DNA from: Isoetes taiwanensis
Lineage: Eukaryota; Streptophyta; Lycopodiopsida; Isoetales; Isoetaceae
NCBI GenBank assembly: GCA_021234155.1
Contig: JAJEKV010000049.1
Coordinates: 10,082,292 to 10,146,291, forward strand
Length of the DNA: 64,000 nt
Direction of reading: 5' to 3'
The notes below the pieces were generated by a model. That model saw only the letters and a program-made list of their open reading frames with translations, made no database searches and was not told the DNA's origin. Positions 45,195-55,644 of the stretch are shown here, piece after piece. The stretch's first letter is position 1, and each line of letters opens with the position of its first letter. The position numbers were made by a program, and so were the translations under genes.

Positions 45195-46574
45195 AAGAGC
45201 AATAATGTATGACGGCAAAAAAAAATAGAATATCTTTGAGATCAAACAGCAAATGTCTCCTGGGTATACAAGGAGTATAATGCGCAGACGTTATAAGCAT
45301 AATGTCTCCTTTTCTGCATTAATAAAAATTATATTAATAAATTATGGTTCTCTTTGCTGGAGTTGCAGCAGTGGCAATGGTTTTATGGTAAAGCTCAAGA
45401 TGCGAAAAATGATGAAAAAGTCAATCATTTCTCATTTGCAGCTTCCATGTCTTTGCAGATGTCAATCATGCATGATGGGCAGTTATACACTAGTATAATC
45501 TGCTTAGGGAGTATAGTAGTCAAAAATAAGTCATTAGAGTAATGGAAGTAGGACACAACATGTGCAGTATGATATAGAGAATGCCACTATGCACTAAGGT
45601 GGACGTTGTATAGAGCCTACACAGCCTAACTGCTAAATAAGTAGTCTTACAATAGCTTGTTTTATAAAGGATGGAAGCTCAGGACGATTGAATAAAGTGC
45701 TCCAAATTCTAGAAAATTAAAAATATGTTGTTATTATTACGTGCTCAAGTCTAGATAGATTTTGTATTCCATTTCTAATTATTCTGCACAATGTTCATCT
45801 TACATTGCATAAGCATCTTCAAGAATTTTCCCACTCTGTTTGCAACATGTGTAACTCAAGTGGTTGGCTATTTCTACAAAAAAGGGCTCTAAGATCCATG
45901 GTTCTAGCATAACACTTTTTGAAAATCAATACATACATTGTAGAAGTGGCATATATTGGGATTTAGCTTACAGATCAATGTGACTTCATGGACTGAAAGA
46001 AGTGCTTGAGACATGAATGAAGTATCGTAGAACCATATAACTAACCTCTTTGGCGCAAAGCCTTTTGCCATCATTTACTTTTTGAAGCATCCACCCTTTT
46101 GTAGCAGTCCATTAGTATCGAGCCCCAATTTTGGAACTGCATTCTCAATATAAGAAAGACTAAAGATATTAGAGTCACCAAGAAAACAATAATCCAAGAA
46201 AAATCATTAAAGCAAATTGACATGAGAGCAGTGCACTTTCTTGTTTTCCACTAGGCAACGGCATCCTTTTCATGTTAAATAAATCTTATCAATCTATTTA
46301 TCTATCTAACTACTTGAATCTCCACCATAGCATGGATGCCGCGAGTAACTTCATTACTTGTAGTACATGAGGAAATATCAGAGCTACATGGCCTATCCTA
46401 AAATATTCAATCTTTTAGGCATGGCTTGAAGTTTCCTAGCACGCAAACAAAGTTTGAATCTATGGCTACTCATGTAAATCCAGTCAACTGATTACTAATT
46501 TAAAACCTGGAACAAATGCCACATAATATGTTCATGCTTCATGTTGAATCAGAGTAAAGGAAACAAGAAAGTAA
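45195..46574. other. Unassigned sequence
   Basis: No gene recognised; AT-rich with scattered short frames. It could be intron sequence of the exon-like features that follow. Confidence 0.3.
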
Positions 46575-46624
46575 AGTACAATACCTTTTTTATTTGTACA
46601 ACCAAGCGTGTTCTCAACACCTAC

Positions 46625-47219
46625 CATCTTGGTACTTAAGGTTGATGCAACACATTCTTCCAACTAGAGTTCTTCTCAGTCCACGCTTATCTTCAAAATC
46701 AACTGGAAGCTCTATAATCTTCTCTGTAAAACAACAAATAGATTCTAAGAATTACAAAAGAACAGCAAAATGTTCCCACTTATCACATGATGATTTATCA
46801 GAATTATAGCAATAGACAAGTTGTAAATGAACACCACCTTCTGTTAAAAAATTTGCATCTGTCAAGATCTTCTGAGCTAAGGTCACAATGTTTGAACAAA
46901 CATGCTTCAAGCACCAATCTTTGAGAGAACCAGAATCATTAGGAGCAAATCTAGAGAGCAACATACCTCTTCATCTTGAAACTGGCAATATCAACCAGGT
47001 TTGTGGCGCACAGGATGCACAGTATTATGAGGATCCCTATATAGGCATTTGTCCCTTCCTTCAGACGTATCCATCCCCTCCTTCAGAAAAATGGTTTAAG
47101 GCTGCTTATACAATTGAATGATAAAATCGACATCATCTATAGGATTAACCATTTTGATCTATTGTGGTAGAAAGGAAACAGAAGGTGCCGGAAGATGCAT
47201 TTCTTACCAGCGTCGCCAT
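46625..47219 (-). CDS. Exon-like fragments of an unidentified gene
   Basis: Three minus-strand pieces look like exons. First, ATG GCG ACG CTG (47219-47208) runs directly into GTAAGA, a good donor. Second, 46949-46755 is open through RFAPNDSGSLKDWCLKHVCS, LTEGGVHLQLVYCYNSDKSS and CDKWEHFAVLL. Third, 46723-46625 follows a pyrimidine stretch ending in TTTTACAG, is open for 33 codons (KIIELPVDFEDKRGLRRTLV, then GRMCCINLKYQDG) and ends at a GTAGGT donor. The reading phases of the second and third pieces do not join simply, so the model is incomplete or broken. I do not recognise the protein and no further exons are identified. Confidence 0.4.
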
Positions 47220-47399
47220 GCTCGATTCGACAAAACTTGGTTTGCCCGGGAAAAGGAAGCAGGTTCTTGGCAGGCGAAATATTGATGCTCGAGCCTAATT
47301 CATCGCAACTGGAAAGAATAAAGATAAAAAAATAACGATGAACTTATCATTAGTGCTACATAGCATGGCTGGTTTAGTGTGTTAATCTTTAATGCCCCT

Positions 47400-47887
47400 T
47401 GCATGGTTTCGAGCCTTAGCATATACGATATACTTGTCAAATGCACATATGCAACTTTTTTTCTTTGGATTATACTTGCCAAGTGCACATATGAAATTAT
47501 TGCCAAGTGCACATATGAAATTGAGAGTCTGGCAACATTTCTGGATTCTATACCCAATACACATATGAATTTGAGAGGCAATACCTATTTTTAGATTCTA
47601 TACACAATACACAATTGGATTCTATACCCAATACACATATGAATTTCAGAGACAATACCTATTTTGGATTCTATACCCAAATACACATATGAATTTGAAA
47701 TTCAATATATTGCTCTGGAATTAAAACCGAAATATAGAACCAATAAAAGCACTAATAATGTAGAGGTACAAATTAACCATTGTTATGCATTGCGCAACAC
47801 ATATGAATCTGAGAGTCAATCGCTCTGGAATGAAAACCGAAATATGGAGCAGAGGTACAAACTAGCCCATTGTTATGCATTGCGCAA
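47400..47887. repeat. Minisatellite of CACATATGAA-containing units
   Basis: CAAGTGCACATATGAAATT recurs around 47475-47520. A unit with GGATTCTATACCCAATAC and CACATATGAATTT recurs irregularly at about 47543, 47593, 47617 and 47675. GTTATGCATTGCGCAA occurs near 47781 and 47871. Short frames here are artefacts of the repeat. Confidence 0.75.
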
Positions 47888-48275
47888 GGCTAACCATTGT
47901 TCTTGCATTTTTTGCCCTAGGGTTCCACGTTAGTAAAATATCGGCGGCACAACAATAATGGTTCGTATAAGAAGTAGTGTTTTGGCTAGCCATTGTTCTT
48001 GCATTTATTGCCCTAGGGTTCACACGGGTAAAATAATCGGCAATGCAACAATAATAAGAAGTAAATATTCCCTCAAATACTTATGTACCTCATCCATAAG
48101 GTTCCACATTAGTAAATCAATCGGCGACATAACAATAATGGTTCCTATTATAAGTAGTGTTTTGGTTAACCATCGTTCTTGCATTTATTGCGCTAGGGTT
48201 CTGCATTAGTAAAATAATCGGCGGCACAACAATAGTGGTTCGTATTAGAAGTAGTGTTTTGGCTATTGGCGAGTC
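47888..48275. repeat. ~96-bp minisatellite, four degenerate copies
   Basis: A unit that begins GGCTAACCATTGTTCTTGCA and contains CCCTAGGGTTC, AAATAATCGGC, ACAACAATAATGG and AGTAGTGTTTT starts at 47888, 47984, 48164 and 48261 (last copy truncated). Spacing is 96, 180 and 97 bp, so one unit is rearranged. Confidence 0.85.
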
Positions 48276-48839
48276 AAATATTACCTCAAATACTTAGGTA
48301 CCTCATCCATATATGATCTCAAACTAAACACTTATGTACATAAACACTTAGGTACGTAGCTTCGGCCACGTGCATGGCACCATAAACTACCTATTCAAGA
48401 TAGAGTGTAAGCATACATGGCATAAATGGTAGGAACTACAACGAAGTATAACATGATCTAGGACAACAACAACTCATATCAAACGAAGTCTTGTATACTT
48501 CCAAGATAATAAAGAAAAGATGTATAAAAATTGATAATCTTTAAGACCCCACATCACTTCATATTCCATCGGATGCCAACTAATTGTCAAAACTCTTGTA
48601 TCATTCTAAGAAATGTCTTTTACTTGTTTCTCATTTACACTACTTATAGAGCTACAAAGATCTGATCATTCTACCCCCCTCCCCCCAAAAACAACAACAA
48701 ACCACTCCGCACTCCCCCGCCCCACCTCATAGAGCAATGTTGGTGTGATATATGCACCTCATATATTGATGAAGTACTAGACGCAAAAATCACTGGTGCT
48801 TTGTTTTAAGTCTGAAGAAGCTTTTCTTGGAATGTTGTC
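48276..48839. other. Unassigned sequence
   Basis: No gene seen. A C-rich tract is at about 48675-48725. Confidence 0.3.
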
Positions 48840-49062
48840 ACAACATTCATTTAAAAGATGTTGCAATAACAGTTAAAAATGCAATATAAAGTTGACAAAA
48901 AAGTTGATGTTGCTTTGACAAACAAGTTGACACTATGCCCTTGACACAATTTTGACACAAAGGAAGCACTTTGTGTCAATTTGTTAGTATTTGTTACAAA
49001 GTTGTCACTAATGTTATGCCTTGACACAAGCTTTGACATTATACCCCCATCCTCTTGTAGTG
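48840..49062 (-). mobile_element. CACTA-type DNA transposon terminus
   Basis: Read on the minus strand from 49062 the sequence starts CACTACAAGAGGATGGGGG, the typical beginning of an En/Spm (CACTA) element. Over the next 200 bp the motif TTGACACAA or its complement TTGTGTCAA recurs about six times in both orientations. Clustered short subterminal repeats of that kind are the transposase-binding sites of this superfamily. The element would extend to the left. I found no matching CACTA start on the plus strand within the window, so this is one end only. Confidence 0.65.
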
Positions 49063-49121
49063 TATTGGCAAGAAGCCAATGTGACAGTCCAAAAAGCCAA
49101 AAGAAAGGACAATATTTTTCT

Positions 49122-49675
49122 CGTGTCAAGTTGCAGAAGAGAGAGATGAAGAGTGAGCACAAGCGCTAGGATCTGAAATTGAGCTCACTTTCCATGCATC
49201 TCATAAAAGCCATGTTCAGATGATTACGGAAGAATATTCTGGGGCTTCAAATCTTGATGCATGATTTTCTTTGCACAGTCTTCATGCGGATATGCTAGTC
49301 CTCTTGCAGTTCCAAGGATGATCTCAAACCTCTGTTTCCAGTTTAAAGGGCCTTGTCTCCAAACACCCATCTGTCCAGTGACCCATTCTTCATGTATTCG
49401 TATATGAGGAGACTTTTCGACGCTGTTGCACAAAACCCTAGCAAGAGCACTAAGTTTTGATGATGGCTTCTTCCAAGAACTGCAATTCCTGTGTAGAATT
49501 CTTTACGGTCATAGTCGAAAGCCCGAAGCTTCTTCACTGCAACTTCTGTACCATCTTGAAGCTTCCCTCTGTATACTTCTCCAAAACCACTCGCACCAAT
49601 GCACTGGGTGAAGTTATTAGTGAGTTTTTCTAGCTCTCGATAAGAATATCTTGTTGGAAGCATGGATTTTAGTGA
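49122..49675 (-). pseudogene. Truncated receptor-like kinase copy (duplicate of 61682-62680)
   Basis: Closely similar to the kinase at 61574-62662. It starts MLPTRYSYRELEKLTNNF, keeps the glycine loop (as GASGFGEV) and VAVKKL, breaks frame after WVFGDKAL, resumes through [18 protein letters not shown] and [10 protein letters not shown], and then jumps to sequence near the C terminus. About 435 bp (61792 to 62226 in the other copy) are missing. The DFG motif, activation segment, APE motif and most of the C-lobe are gone, so the product cannot be a kinase. At its start the upstream sequence switches from the receptor gene to an HAD-type gene inside AGCTCACTAAA. Confidence 0.88.
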
Positions 49676-50980
49676 GCTGGATGCGCTTTGATAACATCTG
49701 ATACTGTTTTACCAGCAGCCAATCCACTCATGATGGACATGAATAGTACTAGAAACGCATCCGTTGAGTAATCTAGTGGAGTATAACTTGGTGGATTTAG
49801 AGCCTGACCTTGATTATAAAAGCACTTAAAAGCATCACCATCTACTATTATGATGTCCTCTTTCTTTTGAATGCCAAGTTGATCCATTATAGTACCAAGA
49901 TGTTTAACGAAGACCGTTGTCATCCGGATCCTTTGGATGTGGAAACTTTATACACTTAGTTTGGTCCCAAATCACCACAAAGTCTCTATTCATTCCTGGT
50001 AACACCCTAAGAACTTCTTCAATATTTCTGCGTTCCATTGAGGACCAGATGGCAACTCGAAACAATATAAATGCCTCATTCATTATATCTTCTAAGTGTG
50101 GGTGAGGATAGATCCACTTAGTATTCGATTCTAGAGGGACTTGTTCGAAATCATTCCGGTTAATAAGCTTCTTAGGAAACGTTTTATACAGGACACCATT
50201 CAGATCGAAGACAATGATTTTGTCACAAGCAGGTGGAGCCCTGAACCATAGAAAACAAAGAGTTAGCCATACAAAAATTGTCTGCAATACACGCCAAGCG
50301 CGTTTTGTCCGTCAGAAGTATTTTACATATCGCACCTGGCGTGAATTACCTTTCATCATCAGAGCCTTTGTGGTCATCCCCAGCAGTCGTAGCATCTACT
50401 TCACTCCTCCGATGCTTACTGCCAGAAGCATCAACTCCACGGTTTACTTCAGACACGTTCTCTTCTATGAAAGCTACCTCAGGGTTTTGATTCCTAAAAT
50501 CAGTGGTTGAATCTAAGCTTGCATGATCATCCTGGCTTGTATCATGAACTACTATAGTCGTACCCCCAAGTGTAACATTACCAGTTGGAATATTACGAAG
50601 CATAGACTCCATATTTTTCTCCATGATCTCACGTTCCCGCGCTAGCATTGCAGCCTTCTCCTCGGAGGTTGCATTGCTTTTTGAACATTCTGGAGTTGTT
50701 CTTGGAGGCGATTGTGAAATAGTAGTCTGCTTCTTCCCGTTGTAAGGTACCAAAGCAAACGGGTTTTTATCTTTGACAGGACCCCAATCAGCCGTGGCTA
50801 GTACCTTTCGAAAAACACTTCAAGAAAATCCCTGGACTGGTCATCGTTGACGAAACTTAGACATCTTCTTGATGTCTTCAGGGCTTCTTTACCAATGTAC
50901 CCTCCAACATGAAGTTCACAGCAAGTGGTATCAAGTGGTACAAAAGCCTCAACAAGATAGCTTGCCAGATTGATTGCAAA
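49669..50980 (-). pseudogene. FCP1/NIF-like HAD phosphatase-type gene, frame-broken, 3' end fused to kinase fragment
   Basis: Exon pieces on the minus strand. 50976-50800 is open (VEAFVPLDTTCCELHVGGYI) and shifts one base into 50795-50350 (DWGPVKDKNPFALVPYNGKK), a hydrophilic linker. An intron of 109 bp (50349-50241, GTAATTC to TTCAG) leads to 50240-49905: ACDKIIVFDLNGVLYKTFPK, then WIYPHPHLEDIMNEAFILFR, WSSMERRNIEEVL and VVIWDQTKC. 49923-49669 adds DQLGIQKKEDIIIVDGDAFK and ALNPPSYTPLDYSTDAF. This is the NLI-interacting-factor (FCP1-like) HAD layout. The nucleophile motif reads DLNGV in place of DxDxT/V, so the acid/base aspartate is replaced. The TAA stop at 49669-49671 lies in sequence shared with the kinase copy. 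Activity is doubtful. Confidence 0.7.
50286..50347. repeat. Two 21-bp palindromic units inside the HAD-gene intron
   Basis: 50286-50306 (AATACACGCC, A, AGCGCGTTTT) and 50327-50347 (ATATCGCACC, T, GGCGTGAATT) are variants of the palindrome clustered at 55645-56210. The second overlaps the splice donor: the GTAATTC donor is its right edge read on the minus strand. Confidence 0.65.
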
Positions 50981-51615
50981 CCCTGTTTATTCAAGGGCCT
51001 CTAACAAGATGACCTTGCAAACGCAATAATGACCTCTAGTGCAATTGCAGATTCCTTTTTTGAAAACTGAAATTCTGGCCTGTTTTAGAGGTTTTTATTG
51101 TGAAAATTGCTTAAAATACTAGGCAGCAATTAAAAACAAGCATTCTTTGATGACAAACACAAAATACAAAGTGCGCTAAAAAAAAAATTACACAATGGAA
51201 CAAGATATAAAAAGGGAAGATTATATATAATTTTCAACTTAATTAAACAACACTCTACAAAAATGCAAGTATCTTGTCTAATATGATAGAAACTTCAAGC
51301 AACCTCTTTACAAATAAGAGGTTCTTCATCATCTTATTCAACATTTATAATGGTACCAGTAATGGCAAAAATAGGTTCTTGCTCCACTAATTCCTCCTAT
51401 TTCCTCATCCCATCAAGAGGAATCAAGTTAGTGAAACATGCAGATTGATCTGTATTCCTTGGCAGGCAGTTGAAACTCGGAGCTTGTTGGCTTGGCATTA
51501 TTATCAGCACCATTAGCACCAAGTCTTGGTGCTTATACTCTACAGAGCAGTAATTTTTTATCTAATAATAACCACATGAGTCCTAATCCATATCAAATGG
51601 CAATACAATTCTTCC
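50981..51615. other. Unassigned AT-rich sequence
   Basis: No coding feature recognised. It may be intron of the gene to its left. Confidence 0.3.
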
Positions 51616-51735
51616 ATTTCCTTAAGCCACAGCCAGAAGCAGTAGTTGTACTAGAACTATCCACAGTCACAGCCACATTTCCTTAAGCCACTGCCACATG
51701 CAGTAGTACTAGAACTATCCACAGTCAGCCACAGG
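51616..51735. repeat. ~61-bp tandem duplication
   Basis: Two units, each beginning ATTTCCTTAAGCCAC and ending CTAGAACTATCCACAGTCA. Confidence 0.8.
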
Positions 51736-51778
51736 CAATAATGCAATCCCCTAATTGGGAGAATATTCAATGAAAATA

Positions 51779-52004
51779 TTAATTAAACATTAAGAGTTCT
51801 CGTAAGAATTGACAAAGAATTGACAAATCTGTAAGCTTTACAGGAACTGTTGGATGCTGGAAAACATTTCTAACGTCCATTCTTGTTGTGTTGTAGTTGA
51901 GAATGCTCCATCTCGGATCTAACTGCAGTAACCAATGTGGAGCATCTCCCAAAACGTTAACAAATCTAGCATCTTCACCATCACCTATGATAATTATCTT
52001 CAAT
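51779..52004 (-). CDS. Exon-like open frame, unknown protein
   Basis: The minus strand is open for about 75 codons from a good acceptor (GTGCACAG, before 52004) to a TAA at 51779. The sequence runs LKIIIIGDGEDARFVNVLGD, then APHWLLQLDPRWSILNYNTT, then RMDVRNVFQHPTVPVKLTDL. Composition is protein-like and unlike the repeats around it. It could be a distal exon of the HAD gene or of another gene. I do not recognise the domain. Confidence 0.35.
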
Positions 52005-52099
52005 CTGTGCACAAGTTAATAAGACTAAGAATTTAGCAATTTTTATAAAGGCATGGGAACAGAAGAGCATGGGCCAGAGGCTTTAGAAAATTGATGATG

Positions 52100-53329
52100 T
52101 CTATGAAGTCATAGGCAACTAACATAAAAGTTTATTCCTTGTGGAAGCTGTCCTAGACAACATACCTAGGAAAGTAATCTGTCTCATATGTCTCATAGAC
52201 AAGACACAATAAAAATAAAGCTTTCTCTATGCGGTCATGGGAAAAAGTGAAAAAAAAAATTACTGCTTTCTCATGCCATCATAGGCAATCTAGATATAAA
52301 ATTGATCATTGTTTATGAACGCATCAACAAAAGCCATTAAACTATTATTGCATGTGTATTATGCATTGCCTAGAGCAAAAAATAAACAAAAGAAGATGAA
52401 CTTGAACATAAAATCCTATGATTAAAAAGAAATGTGCCAAAATCAGAGAAAAAACGTACAACAATATTACAGAATCTAATGCAAAAAATCCAACAAAAGG
52501 AGCATTGCAAAGCTTAAAATTTCACAAATACTGGCATAAACAAACAGAAATCAAATCAATTTTGCACAAAGGAAGTAAAAGTTCATACCTCTTTCTTGCA
52601 ATGCTCTTTGGTTATGCATGTTCCTTTGAAACATTTACAATATATTGAGACAAGCGAACGGCTCCTTAGGCCCAGTATGGTGCTCTGTTGAATCTGTCAA
52701 AGTCTGAAAGAAATAAAACAAGTTAGGTCATCTGGGCTAAGCTAAATCTCACAGATTGGAGATGAATAACAGTGGAACATCAAGGTCAGACAGCAGTGCT
52801 GATAAAAATAAAACTTATTGAAGAGCCATCCAGATTCTAAAGAACCGATCTACAAAACCGCTCCTGCTCCGGATCTGCAAAACCGCTCCTCCTCCGGAAA
52901 GAACCCTGGGTGCTAGATCTGCAAAACCGCTCCTGCTCCTAGACGCTCCAACCACTTCGTTTCAGCTCTCTCCCTATGCCGTCATAGCAGAATTGTTTTT
53001 CAAAAATGCCTTTGCCTATGCCGTCATGGGCAAATCCCATTTCCAAAAAGGCCTTGCTTATGCCGTCATGGGCAAATCCCTTAAAAAATGTCTTTGCCTT
53101 AAAAAATATCTTTGCCTATTGCCTATGCCATCATGGGCATGTTTTTTTATTTAGTGCTTTTTGTTTTCTTTCTTCCTTTTCAAAGAAAACGTTGGTCTCT
53201 CCTTATGCCATCATAGGCACAACACATTTTTAAAAGTTATCTTTGCTTATGCCACCATAGGCATGACCATTCTCTTCCTTCCCTTTTTTTTGTAACGAAA
53301 ATTGGTTTTTACCTATGCAAGTATAGGCG
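52100..53329. repeat. Cluster of ten ~20-bp palindromes, family P1
   Basis: Consensus TGCCTATGCCRTCATRGGCA: inverted 8-base arms around a four-base centre. Units are at about 52100, 52225, 52270, 52972, 53013, 53055, 53120, 53200, 53244 and 53311. Spacing in the dense part is 42-80 bp and the filler differs between units. Short plus-strand frames (MPSWANPIS-like) are artefacts of the repeat. Confidence 0.85.
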
Positions 53330-54365
53330 TAGATATATTATGTGTTTCCAAAAGCATCTACACTTTGCTAGATTTTATTTTATCATGTCTTCTGGTTGTA
53401 TCATTATTTATGTTGTAGCAAGTATGGAAGGCTTTAATCCCCATGGAGAAGATTCATCTCCTCATACAAATGTTTATTTGCTGGAGCATGGTAGATGCTG
53501 TATACCGGCTTCTCTAAGTAGACTCATCATTGTTGTACTAGCTTTATCTACACCTGAACCACCTCCATTACATACCATACAAACCATACATCCCCTCAAA
53601 AATGAAGAAAAGTTGCAACAACAATTTTTAGATGTCTTGATTGTTGCTCCTGTACATCCTGTTGAGTTTTGTAATTTGAATCTTTTTTGTCTAAAACAAG
53701 GTGCTATGCGCACATAGATTTGTGTTATTTTTATTGTACCAATAACATGCTTGACAATCTTGTTTGTGCTTTTTGTAATCATGTTTATAAATAAATGCCA
53801 TTATGCCTTGCAAGGAACCTTCATATGAGATTTTCAAACTTTGGTTCTTATATCATTTATGTACTCTCTATCTTTTTATCTAGTTTTCCAAAAGAAGACA
53901 AATTCGTTAAAATTATTCTAGTAAATAGACCCTTTAAATGGATTTTTTTCTTTTTTTAATATGTCAATTTTCTTTATTTGACCCCCCAAAATGGCATCGC
54001 CCTCCTAGAAAGTAGGCCTTCTTTTAAAGTTTGAGGCCAAAACTAGCATATTTTTGGGAAATCTTAGGGAATATTCTTTTATTAGTGCAACTGCAGGTCA
54101 TTAGTGCATTTGCTAGGTCACCTTGTTCTCTTTTTTTTTGTCAACAATTTCAGAGTGATGTCTTTCCGGTAAAGGTCAGGAACATCAAATTCCTGGCATT
54201 CATTCACTTCATCATCATCATCTACTTTGTAGAACACATTTTTCAAGCTGGGTTCATCCAAAAGAAAACATTGCTATGCACCTATCTGATGCCCCTTTGC
54301 TCTTAGCAACCTCATAGTCATCATCTGACACAAGGGATATCATTATGAAGATTATACAGGCACTT
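53330..54365. other. Unassigned sequence
   Basis: A 125-codon frame at 53340-53717 (plus) has no recognisable domain and its composition is not clearly coding. Confidence 0.3.
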
Positions 54366-55551
54366 TTAAACTACATCAAAGAGAAGAGAACTTTCCCTAA
54401 CGACCTTTAGGCATTCCACGTCGTATGAAGCCATCAAAGCATGCATATGAGGCTCTCCTGGAGGGCATATGATGATAGTAGTAAAGAGCTTCTCAGTTGT
54501 TAAGCCTATGCAGCTAGTAAAAAAATTGTTGTGCTCTTTTTGAGTCATCCCCTCTCCTTTTGCAGACCTGCTATCCAATACAAATAGAGAAATATTACGA
54601 GGGCATATTGTTGTATCGGGTAGGAGACCTTTATAGCCAGTAGAGACCAGGTATTGGAGTGCAAGTAAGTCACCACCAGCATCTTTCAGGATGGCAACCT
54701 TTCTTCTCAGCTCAGCCATCACCTTATCTGATAGTTTTGTAGTATGCTGTTGGTTCTTTGATTTCCTGTTTTTCAGAAAGTCCTTGGACCAGAAGACGTA
54801 TTTCTTGATGTCATCAGCAGACACGCCATACTTGTCTAGCAGGCCGAGTTCAGACAATGGTATATCACCAGATAGCTTCTGAAGTTCTTGACCAACTGCT
54901 ACCTTCATAACTCACATGTCCTTTATATGAGTGCAATAATCAACAAATGACATTTTATCCTTAACCGAAGAAGCCTTCTTGTACAGAACTTCTTTGTTTA
55001 TGCATTGATCTAGCAGCCAAGTGGCTTCATCATCCTGAAGGCCCTGTACTTTTCTCATCTCGGTGGTCTTCAAATCAAATATGGAAGTATCTTGAGGAGG
55101 CACTCTTCCCATTGCATCTGGTAGTTATTTCTGAGCATAAGCATCCCAGAACTCATTCTACTTCGCCTAGACTTCGTCCTTAGCGAAGATGATCCTGTAG
55201 GCATCTGTAGGGCTTTTAGAAGATGCTTCAGACGTCTCCCCAGCTTCCTCTCCACTTTTTTTTCCTGTCTTTTTGGGCCTTGGTTTCTTATCTTGGATAA
55301 TAGTCTGGGTCAAGGCCTTTCCAATGCCTTATACTCCTCAGACTTCGTGCCTCCCTGTTTTATTTGCAGCGGTCTTCTATATTAGATGGTGCAGCTATTG
55401 GGCTATTATCCAAAATGGCTTGGAGCTCTACAATTCTCATTCTCGGGTGAGCATCCTCTATTTCAAGCCCCTCCAGAGCACGACATAACTCCTCATTGAA
55501 TAAGCCTATGCTTGTAGCCATCCCCAAACACATCTCACCAAGAACGGTCAT
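54366..55551 (-). pseudogene. Unidentified protein gene with repeated nonsense codons
   Basis: One minus-strand frame reads from about 55200 to 54366. Its last 180 codons (54908-54366) include VGQELQKLSGDIPLSELGLL, KYVFWSKDFLKNRKSKNQQH and LATQYLV-like LLALQYLVSTGYKGLLPDTT. Upstream in the same frame is 55112-54912 (DLKTTEMRKVQGLQDDEATW). The frame is broken by TGA at 54909-54911, TAA at about 55125 and two TAG near 55170; each could have come from CGA, CAA or CAG by one C-to-T change. 55551-55360 (LFNEELCRALEGLEIEDAHP) is probably a further part. It is divergent from the DUF7869-like gene to its right. I recognise no domain; it may be an accessory protein of a transposon. Confidence 0.5.
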
Positions 55552-55644
55552 ATTATGGCGGTAATTATCAAGACCTTCACGAAACTATAAGATTGGTATA
55601 GGCTATGGCACGAAATGTCCTTTTGGCACAGGTTACTTCAGTTG

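Noticed and set aside
52961-53233. Small MPSWANP-type plus-strand ORF as a gene
   Set aside because: Produced by the palindromic repeat units; no conserved start or domain.
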